DNA of 39,742 bases from assembly GCA_018433865.1 (NCBI GenBank), contig JAHDQJ010000055.1:1-39742 (forward strand). The letters run 5' to 3'. Below the pieces are notes generated by a model. The model saw only the letters and a list, made by a program, of their open reading frames with translations, was not told the DNA's origin and did no database searches. This DNA comes from Spirochaetales bacterium. GTDB taxonomy: Bacteria; Spirochaetota; Spirochaetia; Sphaerochaetales; Sphaerochaetaceae. A program made the position numbers and the translations under genes. Below, piece after piece: positions 17,241-25,493 of the stretch; positions within the stretch are counted from its first letter, which is position 1, and every line of letters starts with the position of its first letter.

Positions 17241-17801
17241 CTAACGCGGACGAACCTCGATGTGGGTCACATAGTAATTGTTCGTTTCTCCGTATCTTGT
17301 GCCCTCCTTGATCCGATAGCCCCAGAACCACTCATCCCCATACCCTGTCAGATTATAGCTATTTTGCGCACGAAATATTAGTGGAGCTTTCATGGGAAGC
17401 TTCCTGTTGATTTCGACAGTACCCTGGCGTGAATGATATCTGATGGTTCTTAACACAGGATAATATACGGACTTCGGAGGAACTTGAGTTGGGTCAGTAC
17501 CCGACATCTCTTGCAGAACTTTTGTAAGCTGACGCAACTCACTGAATGTCGTACTTGCTGGCGTCCCCTGCTCTAAAACCGGATAATCCTCAGTTCTGGA
17601 TTTTGCTATATAAAAAGAGATGGAATATTTTTGGTCAAATATTCTCGTAAATAATGCATTTTTCAAAAGCAACGATTCGTAGAAATAGTGACCGTCGTTC
17701 ACTCTGTCAAATTCATCCATGATCTCAACAGAACTATCCACGGTCCTTACATCAACCTCAAGATACTGCTTGCGCTGCATTGCTTTAAATACTTTACCCA
17801 T
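17241..17801 (-). CDS. Hypothetical cargo protein 3
   Basis: 186 residues from ATG 17799-17801, with AGGAAG upstream. It is more AT-rich than cargo genes 1 and 2 and separated from them by about 150 bases, so it was probably acquired separately. The sequence has many Tyr, Thr and Arg residues and a beta-rich C-terminus; no family was recognised. Confidence 0.5.
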   Translation of the reverse strand: MGKVFKAMQRKQYLEVDVRTVDSSVEIMDEFDRVNDGHYFYESLLLKNALFTRIFDQKYSISFYIAKSRTEDYPVLEQGTPASTTFSELRQLTKVLQEMSGTDPTQVPPKSVYYPVLRTIRYHSRQGTVEINRKLPMKAPLIFRAQNSYNLTGYGDEWFWGYRIKEGTRYGETNNYYVTHIEVRPR

Positions 17802-18273
17802 CAAACTCTTCCTATAACATGTTGTTGTCATATTGGGCGCGTATGAGCCACATAACAATTAGCGGATAATTCCTCTTCTTTCCTTTGTACCAGAGTAGAA
17901 CACCACGATGTCCTCAAGATCAAAAATATCTCTAGTCCCCTCTCAAAATTCCATTCTTCATTCAGTCTCATTCGCATGGCTAGACCTTACTGGCAATCCA
18001 ATACGAAAAGATTTTTTTACGTTAACACGAACCCCTCCCATTCTCAATTAAGAGATGCGAAGGCTATCAAAAGGGTACCACGGCTCGGTCAACACAATCT
18101 CTTCAAATTTCTATCGGTCAAATCCCATCTCGCATCCGGAAGGTATCGAGGCACCTAGAAGCCTTCAAGCGGGATCACCTACCCAAGACGCTATCTGCTC
18201 CGATTCCACCAAGGATGAGGAGAGCTTTGTGCATCGAGGGTACGGTTTTCCGGCAATAAGTATGGAGGACCCG
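17802..18273. other. AT-rich intergenic region between cargo and right operon
   Basis: This stretch of about 470 bases separates the reverse-strand cargo from the forward right operon. I saw no gene here; a promoter for the SHOCT-like gene must lie within it or just upstream, but no convincing -35/-10 pair was found. Confidence 0.4.
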
Positions 18274-18522
18274 ATGACCAAAACCGAGAAGGACCAAATC
18301 CACAGGATGCATATTCCAGAACATCACGGGAGCGTCGCTGAAAACCCTCCGCTGGACGACGATCTGTTCGCCAGGGAATTGGGATACCAGGTCAGCCTGG
18401 CCATCGCCGAAGGTTTGCTGCGACGGGGGCTCCTGACCGTCGGAGAGGCTCACAAAGCCAAGGGGCTCCTGCTTGCAAAGTATCGCCCGCCGATCGGCAC
18501 ATTGTTGGCCGAAGCCGGTTGA
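18274..18522 (+). CDS. SHOCT-like small protein, copy 1
   Basis: 82 residues from ATG 18274, with TGGAGGAC upstream. The C-terminal half has 'ELGYQVSLAIAEGLLRRGLLTVGEAHKAKGLLLAKYRPPIGTLLA' in outline: a helix pair followed by a KYRPPIG tail, the layout of SHOCT-type domains found next to recombinases. It is clearly homologous to the protein at 19043-19285. Its function is unknown; small helical partners of recombinases or regulators are possible. Confidence 0.6.
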   Translation: MTKTEKDQIHRMHIPEHHGSVAENPPLDDDLFARELGYQVSLAIAEGLLRRGLLTVGEAHKAKGLLLAKYRPPIGTLLAEAG

Positions 18523-18630
18523 CTATCGGAGCAACATGAGCGATTGATACGATACAATTCATTTCGAGGTATAAGATTACATAACTCCATATGCCAAAGA
18601 CGATTGACACATCCCCAGAGGAGGCAACAG

Positions 18631-19053
18631 ATGACTGACATCCAGAAGGACCGGATCCACGAGATGCGCCGCTTCGGCTGCACGTACAAGCACATCGCGA
18701 GCGCGCTCTCGCTGAACGAGGGCACGGTGAAGACCTACTGCGTGCGGGCGACCAGGAAAGGGATCATGCCCCCGCCCACCCCGCTGCCCGACAACCTATG
18801 CAAGCAGTGCGGAAAAGCGGTCGTGCAGATTCCTGGGCGCAAGAAGAAGATATTCTGTTCCAAGACCTGCAGCCAGAACTTCTGGAACTCCCACCTGTAC
18901 CTGGTGGACCGCTCATCCAAGTACCTTTACCACTTCACCTGCCCCACCTGCAAGAAAGAGTTCTCCGCCTATGGCAACCCAAACCGCAAGTACTGCAGCC
19001 ACGAGTGCTACATCAGCGGCCGCTACTACGGGGAGGCAGTCGATGGACAATGA
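18631..19053 (+). CDS. HTH / zinc-cluster regulatory protein
   Basis: 140 residues from ATG 18631, behind GAGGAGGCA. The first ~45 residues form a sigma-70 region 4-like HTH (KDRIHEMRRFGCTYKHIASALSL, then GTVKTYC). Then come cysteine pairs CKQCGKAVV, CSKTC, CPTCKKEF and CSHEC, arranged as two zinc-binding knuckles. In databases such proteins are often mis-called 'RNA polymerase sigma-70 subunit'. It overlaps the next gene by 11 bases, within the recombinase operon, and is probably a DNA-binding regulator or recombination accessory factor. Confidence 0.75.
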   Translation: MTDIQKDRIHEMRRFGCTYKHIASALSLNEGTVKTYCVRATRKGIMPPPTPLPDNLCKQCGKAVVQIPGRKKKIFCSKTCSQNFWNSHLYLVDRSSKYLYHFTCPTCKKEFSAYGNPNRKYCSHECYISGRYYGEAVDGQ

Positions 19054-19285
19054 GCTGTTCCCTTCGGAGCTCGACTACCAAGGTGCGCTCTCCCTCGCCG
19101 AAGGCATGCGCCGATCGGGATTGCTGAACGACGATGAATTGTCCAAAGTCCGAAGTCTGCTGGTCGAAGCCTACGACCCTCCCCTCGGCAGCCTGTTCGC
19201 CATCCCTGGCGGAACCGGGGATGGAGAAACACATACACCGAACCAACACATCCAGGAGGATCTCGATGCAACACGCACGATGTGA
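19043..19285 (+). CDS. SHOCT-like small protein, copy 2
   Basis: 80 residues from ATG 19043 (GGGGAGGCA upstream). 'ELDYQGALSLAEGMRRSGLLNDDEL' and 'YDPPLGSLFA' correspond to the helix pair and KYRPPIG tail of copy 1, so the two are paralogues flanking the HTH/zinc gene. It overlaps the start of LSR2 by 20 bases, indicating coupled translation. Confidence 0.6.
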   Translation: MDNELFPSELDYQGALSLAEGMRRSGLLNDDELSKVRSLLVEAYDPPLGSLFAIPGGTGDGETHTPNQHIQEDLDATRTM

Positions 19286-20699
19286 CCAGCATGATCGGGA
19301 TGCGATCCTTGGCAACCGCGACGCTTTGGGTGCGATGACAGGTCATTCAGAGCAAGTCACATCCCGAAACCCCAAGGTCATCAAGCTCGAACGGCCCGTC
19401 GCGTCCAAGCCATCGAGGATGCGGGTGGCCGCCTATGCCCGCGTCTCGGTCGACTCGGATGAGTTGATGCACTCCCTGGCAGCCCAGGTCAGCCACTACA
19501 GCGCGCACATCCAGACAAATCCCTCATGGGAGTACGCGGGGGTGTATGCGGATGCGGGGATCTCGGGTACCGCGACCAGGAACCGCATCGAGTTCCAACG
19601 CCTCATCGCCGATTGTGAGAAGGGGATGGTTGACATCATCCTCACCAAGTCCATCAGTCGCTTCGCCCGCAACACCGTCGACCTGCTCAAGACTGTCAGG
19701 CACCTGAGGGAGCGCAACATCTCAGTACGCTTTGAACGGGAGAACCTCGATTCCCTCTCGCCCGACGGGGAGCTCATGCTTTCGATCCTTGCCTCGTACG
19801 CGCAAGAGGAGAGCCTATCGATCAGCGAGAACGTCAAGTGGGGCATCCGCAAGCGATTCTCCCAAGGACGCTTCCTCGCCTACGCCATCTACGGCTACCG
19901 ATGGGTCGAGGACCATTTCGAGATCATCGGGGAGGAGGCCGAGGCGGTGCGGTTCATGTACCGCTCCTTCGCCGACGGCATGACGCTCACCGAGATCTCC
20001 GATGCCTTGGTCAAGCGGGGAATCTTCAACCGCAGGGGACAGCCCTTCGGAAAGTCCTCGATACTGCGGATCCTCGATCAGGAGAAATACCGTGGGTTCA
20101 GCGTCCTGCAGCGTACCTACGTGGAAGACCATATCACCCACCGGAAGAAGATGAACACAGGAGTGCTTCCGCGGTTCGAGGTGCAGGGAACCCATCCGGT
20201 GATCATCGACGAAGAATTGCACGAAAAGGTTGAAGCCGAACGCGAACGCCGGCGCCAAGCGGGTGCGGCCAGGTGGCGTCGTGCCACCTGCTTCACCGGC
20301 AAGATCGCCTGCGGCCATTGTGGCAGCACGTTCACCTATACCCCGAATACCTGGAGCGGAGAACTGACGCAGTTCCAGCAAGGCCACTACCAGTGTTCCC
20401 GTAAGCGCAAACACGGCGCTAAGTCCTGCCCCGCCAAGAGCTTGCCGGTCTATACCCTGCGGCAGGTATGCTGCTCACTTCTTGGTCCGATCATCGGAAC
20501 CTCTGATTGTGACCCATTCGAGGAGGCATGGATCGACAACCATGTCGATCATATCATAGCGTTTGCAGGCACCCTGGAGTTCCATCTCACGACCAAAGAG
20601 GTCCTCACCACACCCTGGAAGAACACCGCCAAGCGTGATATCTGGGCTCATCGGCGTGCAGTGGCACAGCAACATATCAACAGCGAGGTACTATCATGA
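19266..20699 (+). CDS. Large serine recombinase LSR2
   Basis: 477 residues from ATG 19266, behind CAGGAGGA. The catalytic Ser61 lies in YARVS, with DAGISGTAT and SISRFARNT following, then a Recombinase domain and a zinc ribbon with C349, C352, C377 and C388. It belongs to the second recombinase operon and is followed by LSR3 with a 4-base overlap. The product probably acts in integration or excision, perhaps as a partner of LSR3. It is shorter than LSR3 after the zinc ribbon and lacks its long coiled coil. Confidence 0.85.
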   Translation: MQHARCDQHDRDAILGNRDALGAMTGHSEQVTSRNPKVIKLERPVASKPSRMRVAAYARVSVDSDELMHSLAAQVSHYSAHIQTNPSWEYAGVYADAGISGTATRNRIEFQRLIADCEKGMVDIILTKSISRFARNTVDLLKTVRHLRERNISVRFERENLDSLSPDGELMLSILASYAQEESLSISENVKWGIRKRFSQGRFLAYAIYGYRWVEDHFEIIGEEAEAVRFMYRSFADGMTLTEISDALVKRGIFNRRGQPFGKSSILRILDQEKYRGFSVLQRTYVEDHITHRKKMNTGVLPRFEVQGTHPVIIDEELHEKVEAERERRRQAGAARWRRATCFTGKIACGHCGSTFTYTPNTWSGELTQFQQGHYQCSRKRKHGAKSCPAKSLPVYTLRQVCCSLLGPIIGTSDCDPFEEAWIDNHVDHIIAFAGTLEFHLTTKEVLTTPWKNTAKRDIWAHRRAVAQQHINSEVLS

Positions 20700-22276
20700 G
20701 AGAAGTGCGCGTAATCCCGGCGACCCGGGACCTGTCGACAGGTCAACAGACCAACCACTTCACACCCAAGCGCCGGGTCGCAGGCTATGCCCGCGTATCC
20801 ACCGACAGCGAGGACCAGTACGCATCGTACGAGGCCCAGGTGGATTACTACACCACCATGATCAAGGCGAACGCCGAGTGGGAATTCGTCGGCATCTACA
20901 CCGACGAAGGCATCAGCGGCACCAGCACCAACAGGCGCGAAGGCTTCAAGCGCATGATCGCCGATGCGCTCGCGGGCAAGATCGACCTGATTGTCACCAA
21001 GAGCGTCAGCCGCTTCGCACGCAACACCGTGGACAGCCTGCAGACCATCCGCAAGCTCAAGGAACACAAGGTGGAGGTCTATTTCGAGAAGGAATCAATA
21101 AAAACCTTTGACAGCAAGGGGGAACTCTTGATAACGATCATGAGCTCGCTCGCCCAGGAGGAATCGCGCTCCCTCTCGGAGAATGTCAAATGGGGTCTGC
21201 GCAAGCGTTTTGCCGATGGACAGGTCTCCGTGTGTTACACCCGATTCCTTGGATACGACAAAGGGACTGAGGGCAACCTGGTGGTGAATGCCGAACAGGC
21301 GAAGCTGGTGAGGTACATCTTTTCTTTGTACCTACAAGGCCTGACGTTCCACGGGATCGCAAAGCGCCTGGAAAGCGAAGGGCACACCACCGTGACCGGC
21401 AAGAGTGTATGGCATTCCTCCACCATCCAGCAGGTGCTCACCAATGTGAAGTACAAGGGCGATGCATTGTTGCAGAAGTATTACATCGCTGACTTCCTTA
21501 CCAAGAAGCCGGTGCTGAACTCCGGGGAGGTTCCCCAGTATTATGTCCAGGACAACCATGAGGCGATCATCAAATCCGAGGTGTTCGACCTGGTGCAGAA
21601 GGAGATTGCGCATCGCAAGGAGCATGTGGAGGTGACAAAGGGGGCTCACATCTTTTCCGGTCGGATCCGGTGTGGCCACTGCGGTGGTACCTACGGGCCC
21701 AAGGTATGGCATTCCAAGGATCGATACCGCAAGGTGATCTGGCAGTGCAATGAGAAATATGTCGACCGGTACCACAAGTGCGCTTCCCCCACCCTGACCG
21801 AGACCGAGTTGAAGGATTCGTTTGTCAGGGCAGTGAACATGCTGATGAGTGACAAGGACAGGATCATCAGGAGCTTCGAGGCGATCAAGGACAGGGTCTT
21901 CGATACTTCGGAGGATAAGGCGAAGCTAAGAAACCTCGAGGCGGAACGATTGGAGGTGATCGCTCTCGTGGATCAGCTCACGGCGGAAAATGCCTCGACC
22001 GCCATGGACCAGGAGGTGTATCGGAAACGCTATGAGAGGTTATCGGATCGTTACCACGAGGTTGAAACCCATATCTCAGGGATGAGGCATGCGATTCAGG
22101 ATCGCCGGTATCGCAAGACCAGGACCGAGCTGTTCCTCAAGAGTTTAAGAAAGCAGGAAGAGGTGGTGACCGAATTCTCCGAGCATCTCTGGCACTCGCT
22201 TGCCGATCATGCCGAGGTGCATGGGAAAGAAGATATCCGGTTCACGTTCATGAATGGGATGGAGATTCAAATCTAA
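20696..22276 (+). CDS. Large serine recombinase LSR3
   Basis: 526 residues from ATG 20696, overlapping the LSR2 stop (ATGA). Catalytic Ser35 lies in YARVS; 'DEGISGTSTN' and 'SVSRFARNT' are intact. A Recombinase domain follows, then a zinc ribbon (C326, C329, C351, C362) and a long charged coiled coil (residues ~390-480). This full set of domains fits the classical integrase-type serine recombinases. It is the last gene of the element, and its stop lies only ~30 bases from the radC remnant, as expected for an integrase next to its attachment site (inference). Confidence 0.88.
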   Translation: MREVRVIPATRDLSTGQQTNHFTPKRRVAGYARVSTDSEDQYASYEAQVDYYTTMIKANAEWEFVGIYTDEGISGTSTNRREGFKRMIADALAGKIDLIVTKSVSRFARNTVDSLQTIRKLKEHKVEVYFEKESIKTFDSKGELLITIMSSLAQEESRSLSENVKWGLRKRFADGQVSVCYTRFLGYDKGTEGNLVVNAEQAKLVRYIFSLYLQGLTFHGIAKRLESEGHTTVTGKSVWHSSTIQQVLTNVKYKGDALLQKYYIADFLTKKPVLNSGEVPQYYVQDNHEAIIKSEVFDLVQKEIAHRKEHVEVTKGAHIFSGRIRCGHCGGTYGPKVWHSKDRYRKVIWQCNEKYVDRYHKCASPTLTETELKDSFVRAVNMLMSDKDRIIRSFEAIKDRVFDTSEDKAKLRNLEAERLEVIALVDQLTAENASTAMDQEVYRKRYERLSDRYHEVETHISGMRHAIQDRRYRKTRTELFLKSLRKQEEVVTEFSEHLWHSLADHAEVHGKEDIRFTFMNGMEIQI

Positions 22277-22302
22277 AAATTTCCGGTTAAGAGCCCACGG
22301 AT

Positions 22303-22386
22303 ACATTATCCAAGCAGGCGAAATCCTCGGCAGCAGGGTTACCGGACCATCTTATCTTCAGCGACGGATTGTTCCGCTCGATGCTG
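22303..22386 (+). pseudogene. radC: radC (JAB/MPN-like) C-terminal remnant 1
   Basis: Read in two frames, the segment gives AGEILG (from 22314) and DHLIFSDGLFRSML (from 22345), the C-terminal signature of RadC. A frameshift lies between ~22331 and 22345, and everything N-terminal is missing. It matches the other radC remnant at 35049-35270, which has AGELLGIQVLDHLIFSD. RadC proteins are commonly found near mobile elements. The remnant ends where the G-tract starts. Confidence 0.65.
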
Positions 22387-22397
22387 GGGGGGGGGGG
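22386..22397. repeat. Twelve-G homopolymer
   Basis: A run of 12 consecutive G bases directly follows the radC remnant (after ATGCTG). Homopolymers of this length are hot spots for slippage and also for sequencing error. No intact gene is switched by it in this window. Confidence 0.9.
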
Positions 22398-22608
22398 AAT
22401 GGGTAGACCTAAGATTATCGCAAGAAATATTATTGTTTCTGTTTACTTCTAACTTCGTTGAGAAAAGGTAATCGGATTGTTTTTTAATGAAATTTGGCCA
22501 CGGTTGTTTGGATAGTCTTGCCCGAACATGTCAGAAGTACTCTGTATCAACGATTTCCGAGGATCATTTGGCAATCCCATCCAGAAGGGGACAACATGAG
22601 CTTTCTTA

Positions 22609-22743
22609 CTACAAGATCCCCATCTTTCGAGCTTCAGTAACGGCTTCCATCCTAGATGTCACTTGCAACTTTTCGTAAACCTTGGAAGCATGCCACTTAA
22701 CCGTTCGCTCGGTGATGTGTATCATTTGTGCAATCTCCTTGTT
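22609..22743 (-). pseudogene. LuxR-type HTH remnant
   Basis: The last ~44 residues of a reverse frame match the GerE/LuxR HTH: NKEIAQMIHITERTVKWH followed by VYEKLQVTSRMEAV. The first helix of the domain and all signal-receiving parts are missing, and the upstream frame is unlike any LuxR. It is a decayed fragment without its own start. Confidence 0.6.
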
Positions 22744-23045
22744 TAGGAATGAATAACTTTTCAAGATGTAAGCATTTGGCAATGAATTGTTGACAGTTCC
22801 CGATAAATGCATTATTTTTGACAGTAGTGTCAATATTAATATCCAGAGAGAAATTGATTGAAATGGGGTGAAAGTAGCCTTTCGTAAAATTCCCTCTCGC
22901 AGTAATCCGGGACTCCGGCAAATGGCATGGGCCTTAAATGGCAGGTGGAGGATGCCGCACTTATGGTATCTTCTCCGGCATTGGGAAAAAGAAACTGTAT
23001 CGTCAGAGCTTTTTGGGATTCGGGATTCATGGAGGTATCCAATAT
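22744..23045. other. Decayed region upstream of the LuxR remnant
   Basis: The stretch is rich in A and T, has an open reverse frame without homology to a known domain, and probably contains the degraded N-terminal part of the LuxR gene. No promoter or repeat was recognised. Confidence 0.35.
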
Positions 23046-23252
23046 ATGCGGAGTGATTGGCAAAAATATATGGATGATATAATCCTGTCATTGACTCATA
23101 TACAGGAAGATATTGATGCCATACCATTGTCACGCACTCACATCCTGACTGATACGCAACAACTGCTTTGGAGCATGAAGTCCAAGGCCGATCGTCTCAA
23201 GACCATGCTGGAGTATATCGAGGACTTGGGCCTCCATGAATCCAATGATTGA
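23046..23252 (+). CDS. Small hypothetical protein
   Basis: 68 residues from ATG 23046, with GGAGGT eleven bases upstream. The product is helical and acidic, with heptad-like Leu/Ile spacing, and no known family was recognised. The codon pattern and ribosome-binding site suggest it is real, but its shortness keeps confidence moderate. Confidence 0.4.
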   Translation: MRSDWQKYMDDIILSLTHIQEDIDAIPLSRTHILTDTQQLLWSMKSKADRLKTMLEYIEDLGLHESND

Positions 23253-23317
23253 TGTACAATGATACCGGCCTGATCCAAACCACAAGTCCAGAAACCTTCG
23301 TTCCTGCTGAAAGAGTA

Positions 23318-23360
23318 TTGACGATGCACTATTGTCGACTTATTATTGACACATGCGTCA
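23318..23360 (+). promoter_or_regulatory. Promoter and operator candidate of the first TetR gene
   Basis: TTGACG (23318-23323), a 17-base spacer and TATTAT (23341-23346) form a good sigma70 promoter. The near-palindrome TGACACATGCGTCA at 23347-23360 begins just after the -10 box and would cover the transcription start. It could be the TetR autoregulatory site (inference). The gene starts at 23433. Confidence 0.55.
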
Positions 23361-23432
23361 GAATAGATCCCAAAGTAATGGGTTGCCCATGACTCAATTG
23401 AAAATTGAAAGAGGAAAGCAGGTGAATATCAG

Positions 23433-24050
23433 ATGCCAAAGATTGTCAATCATGTAGATCGTCGTATTTTTATAATCGAGAAAGCTCTTGCCGTATTCGC
23501 TCAACAGGGTTTCTATTCCACCAATTATCATGAGATTGCGCAGGTATGCGGCTTGAGCAGGACTGGATTGTATCAGTATTTCCCCAATAAGGAAGCGGTC
23601 TTCAAGGAGACGGTGGAACATGTGGTGGATACAATTGCAGTGCGGGTGTTTTCAATTGTCCAGGATAACAACCTCTCTACATCACTTAAATTGCATAAGA
23701 TTTTGATGATTATCATCGGTGTGATGGAACACCAGGAGGATTCCGCAGTCCTCTTGGAATTTTTAATCTGCCTAAAACGCCAGAACCTACAACTTACGGA
23801 ATACCTCGAAGATTCCATCAAATCATTGATATGTGCAGTCAGGGAACTGTTCGAGAGCCTGGAAAACAAATCATCTTACTTGTCGTCGACCGCCAAGATG
23901 CTGTTTACATTCCTACAGAGCCAAATCCTACAGCCACTATTCGGTGACACTACGTCGATCGAGGATTGTATCGCGACATTGGGGAGATTGGTAGACCTCC
24001 CGAAAGAAGATCGAAGGTCAAGGGTTGTTATCACGTCAAATATAGGCTGA
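23433..24050 (+). CDS. TetR/AcrR-family transcriptional regulator
   Basis: 205 residues from ATG 23433, with an AAAGCAGGTG site upstream. Residues ~10-57 form the TetR_N HTH: 'AFAQQGFYSTNYHEIAQVCGLSRTGLYQYF'-type layout, with NKEAVF at the end of the domain. The remainder is the helical ligand-binding and dimer domain, which is unique to each regulator. It precedes the broken radical SAM gene and the acyl-CoA synthetase, so it may once have controlled them or lipid uptake (inference). The promoter region carries an operator-like palindrome. Confidence 0.85.
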   Translation: MPKIVNHVDRRIFIIEKALAVFAQQGFYSTNYHEIAQVCGLSRTGLYQYFPNKEAVFKETVEHVVDTIAVRVFSIVQDNNLSTSLKLHKILMIIIGVMEHQEDSAVLLEFLICLKRQNLQLTEYLEDSIKSLICAVRELFESLENKSSYLSSTAKMLFTFLQSQILQPLFGDTTSIEDCIATLGRLVDLPKEDRRSRVVITSNIG

Positions 24051-24097
24051 ATGTAAACTCAGACCATAGTAGGTTTTCACTATGAGGGGGAATAGAC

Positions 24098-24807
24098 ATG
24101 AACCAGATCACACATGGAATCAGTAACAGCGCACTCAAACTTGCCTTGCAGTATATGGAAGCAATCCCGAAGAAAATATACCGAAAGTTATCGATCTCCT
24201 GTTGACTTTCATAAAGACTGAAGATAGCCGAAAAAAGCTTATTGCGGCAAAACGTGTCTTCCTTATCGGACAAGGATGTATGTTCGGATGGTATTTTACC
24301 TATATCCCTCTTGGCAAGAATGCGGATCCTGACTTGATCGCCCGAGCGGACCAGCGATTCTATATGGCTCATTGGGTACGCGAGATGCGTTCAAGGAAAC
24401 CGGTATTCCTTATGGATTTCTGGAATGATGGACAATATGTGGAAGGGTGTATCGCGGGAGGTAGAAGCTATCTCCACATCAATGCGGCAGGTGACGTCGA
24501 GCCCTGTGCATTCATCCATTATTCGAATGCGAATATCAGATCCGTCTCGCTATTGGATGCATTGCGTTCACCCTTGTTCATGGAATTTAAGGAGAACCAA
24601 CCATTCAATGAGAACCATTTCCGTCCCTGCCCGCTTCTTGACAATACAGGAGCCTTGGCTGAAATGGTGAAAGCCTCGGGTGCACGATCGACGCAGCCGC
24701 TCGCCAAAGAGGATGTGGATGATCTCACAGCCAAATGCGCCCGAGCCGCAACCGAATGGATACCATCGGCTACCCATCTATGGGAAGAAAAATCGCCACA
24801 GCATTAA
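24098..24807 (+). pseudogene. Radical SAM protein remnant lacking its iron-sulfur core
   Basis: From ATG 24098 (GAGGGGG upstream), the N-terminus MNQITHGISNSALKLALQYMEA is followed by a -1 frameshift near 24165, then NPEENIPKVIDLLLTFIK. The protein then jumps to a C-terminal part with GCMFGWYFTYIPLG, DFWNDGQYVEGCIAGG, a GDVEPCAFIHYS segment and RPCPLLDN, which resembles the auxiliary (SPASM-like) end of radical SAM enzymes. The CX3CX2C cluster motif and the surrounding barrel are absent, so a large internal deletion joins the two ends. It cannot be an active radical SAM enzyme. Confidence 0.7.
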
Positions 24808-24961
24808 AGATGATATCCAATTGGAAGCAGGCATGAACACCAGATGAACAAATAATGAAATACTGAAGTGGATTGATTCGATAGTGGATTCCAATCGATA
24901 TGGTAGAATCTGTTTAATAACTTCATAATCGATCCAGCATAACCGGATAAAAGGACGTGGG

Positions 24962-25279
24962 ATGGCAAACGATTTCCGTTTGGACAAGGACGCGTGTGCC
25001 AGAGGTGCACTTTTGCATGACTTCTTCCTCTATGACTGGAGGGATAAGAAACATGCACATCATGCTGCGGCGCATGCCGGAATTCATTAGAGAACGCAAA
25101 CCAATGTTTCAATCTGGAAGATATAGAAAAAGGTAGCACTCTCACCCATATGTGGCCGCTCTCTGATTCATTCTTCAAATACCGGGAGTCATTCGCGTGT
25201 GGGTCTGGTTGATAAGATTGGATCCACGAAGGACATTTTCTCAATGATTAGTGGAATTAACGAGGATATCGCTAAGTAA
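24962..25279 (+). pseudogene. Degenerate HD-domain hydrolase
   Basis: Read across three frames, the segment gives ARGALLHDFFLYDW (24962 onward), NSLENANQCFNLEDIEK after a shift near 25078, THMWPLS, and GLVDKIGSTKDIFSM after another shift near 25198. These match, in order, the HD-domain protein at 27811-28287 on the other strand. The N-terminal third is missing. Two frameshifts and one in-frame stop make it non-functional. Confidence 0.7.
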
Positions 25280-25493
25280 TTAATCCATATTTGCTGGATT
25301 TGAAGTATCGACACGAGAACCCGTAACATTCTGGGCAACCGGTTTGGCTGGATCGTGATTTTGAGGATTTCTCCTTTTATGGCTAGAATAATTATGAGGC
25401 AATGCGCTTCCTTGACTTTCCCCTCTTCATCGCGCATCATATGAAAAGCGACATGGTCAATATTTACTAGGGAATCGGGAGGAAAAAAACAGA

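Larger units (their letters stand above)
9126..22386. mobile_element. Multi-recombinase integrative element
   Basis: The interval holds an XRE repressor, a RepA-like ATPase, three large serine recombinases, three small proteins homologous to the tail of the first recombinase, DUF1801, two SHOCT-like proteins, an HTH/zinc protein and three reverse-strand cargo genes. The layout is two recombinase operons flanking cargo, and the right end abuts a radC remnant. No conjugation, relaxase or phage structural genes are visible, so autonomous transfer is unlikely unless helped. The boundaries are approximate because no direct repeats were identified. Confidence 0.6.
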
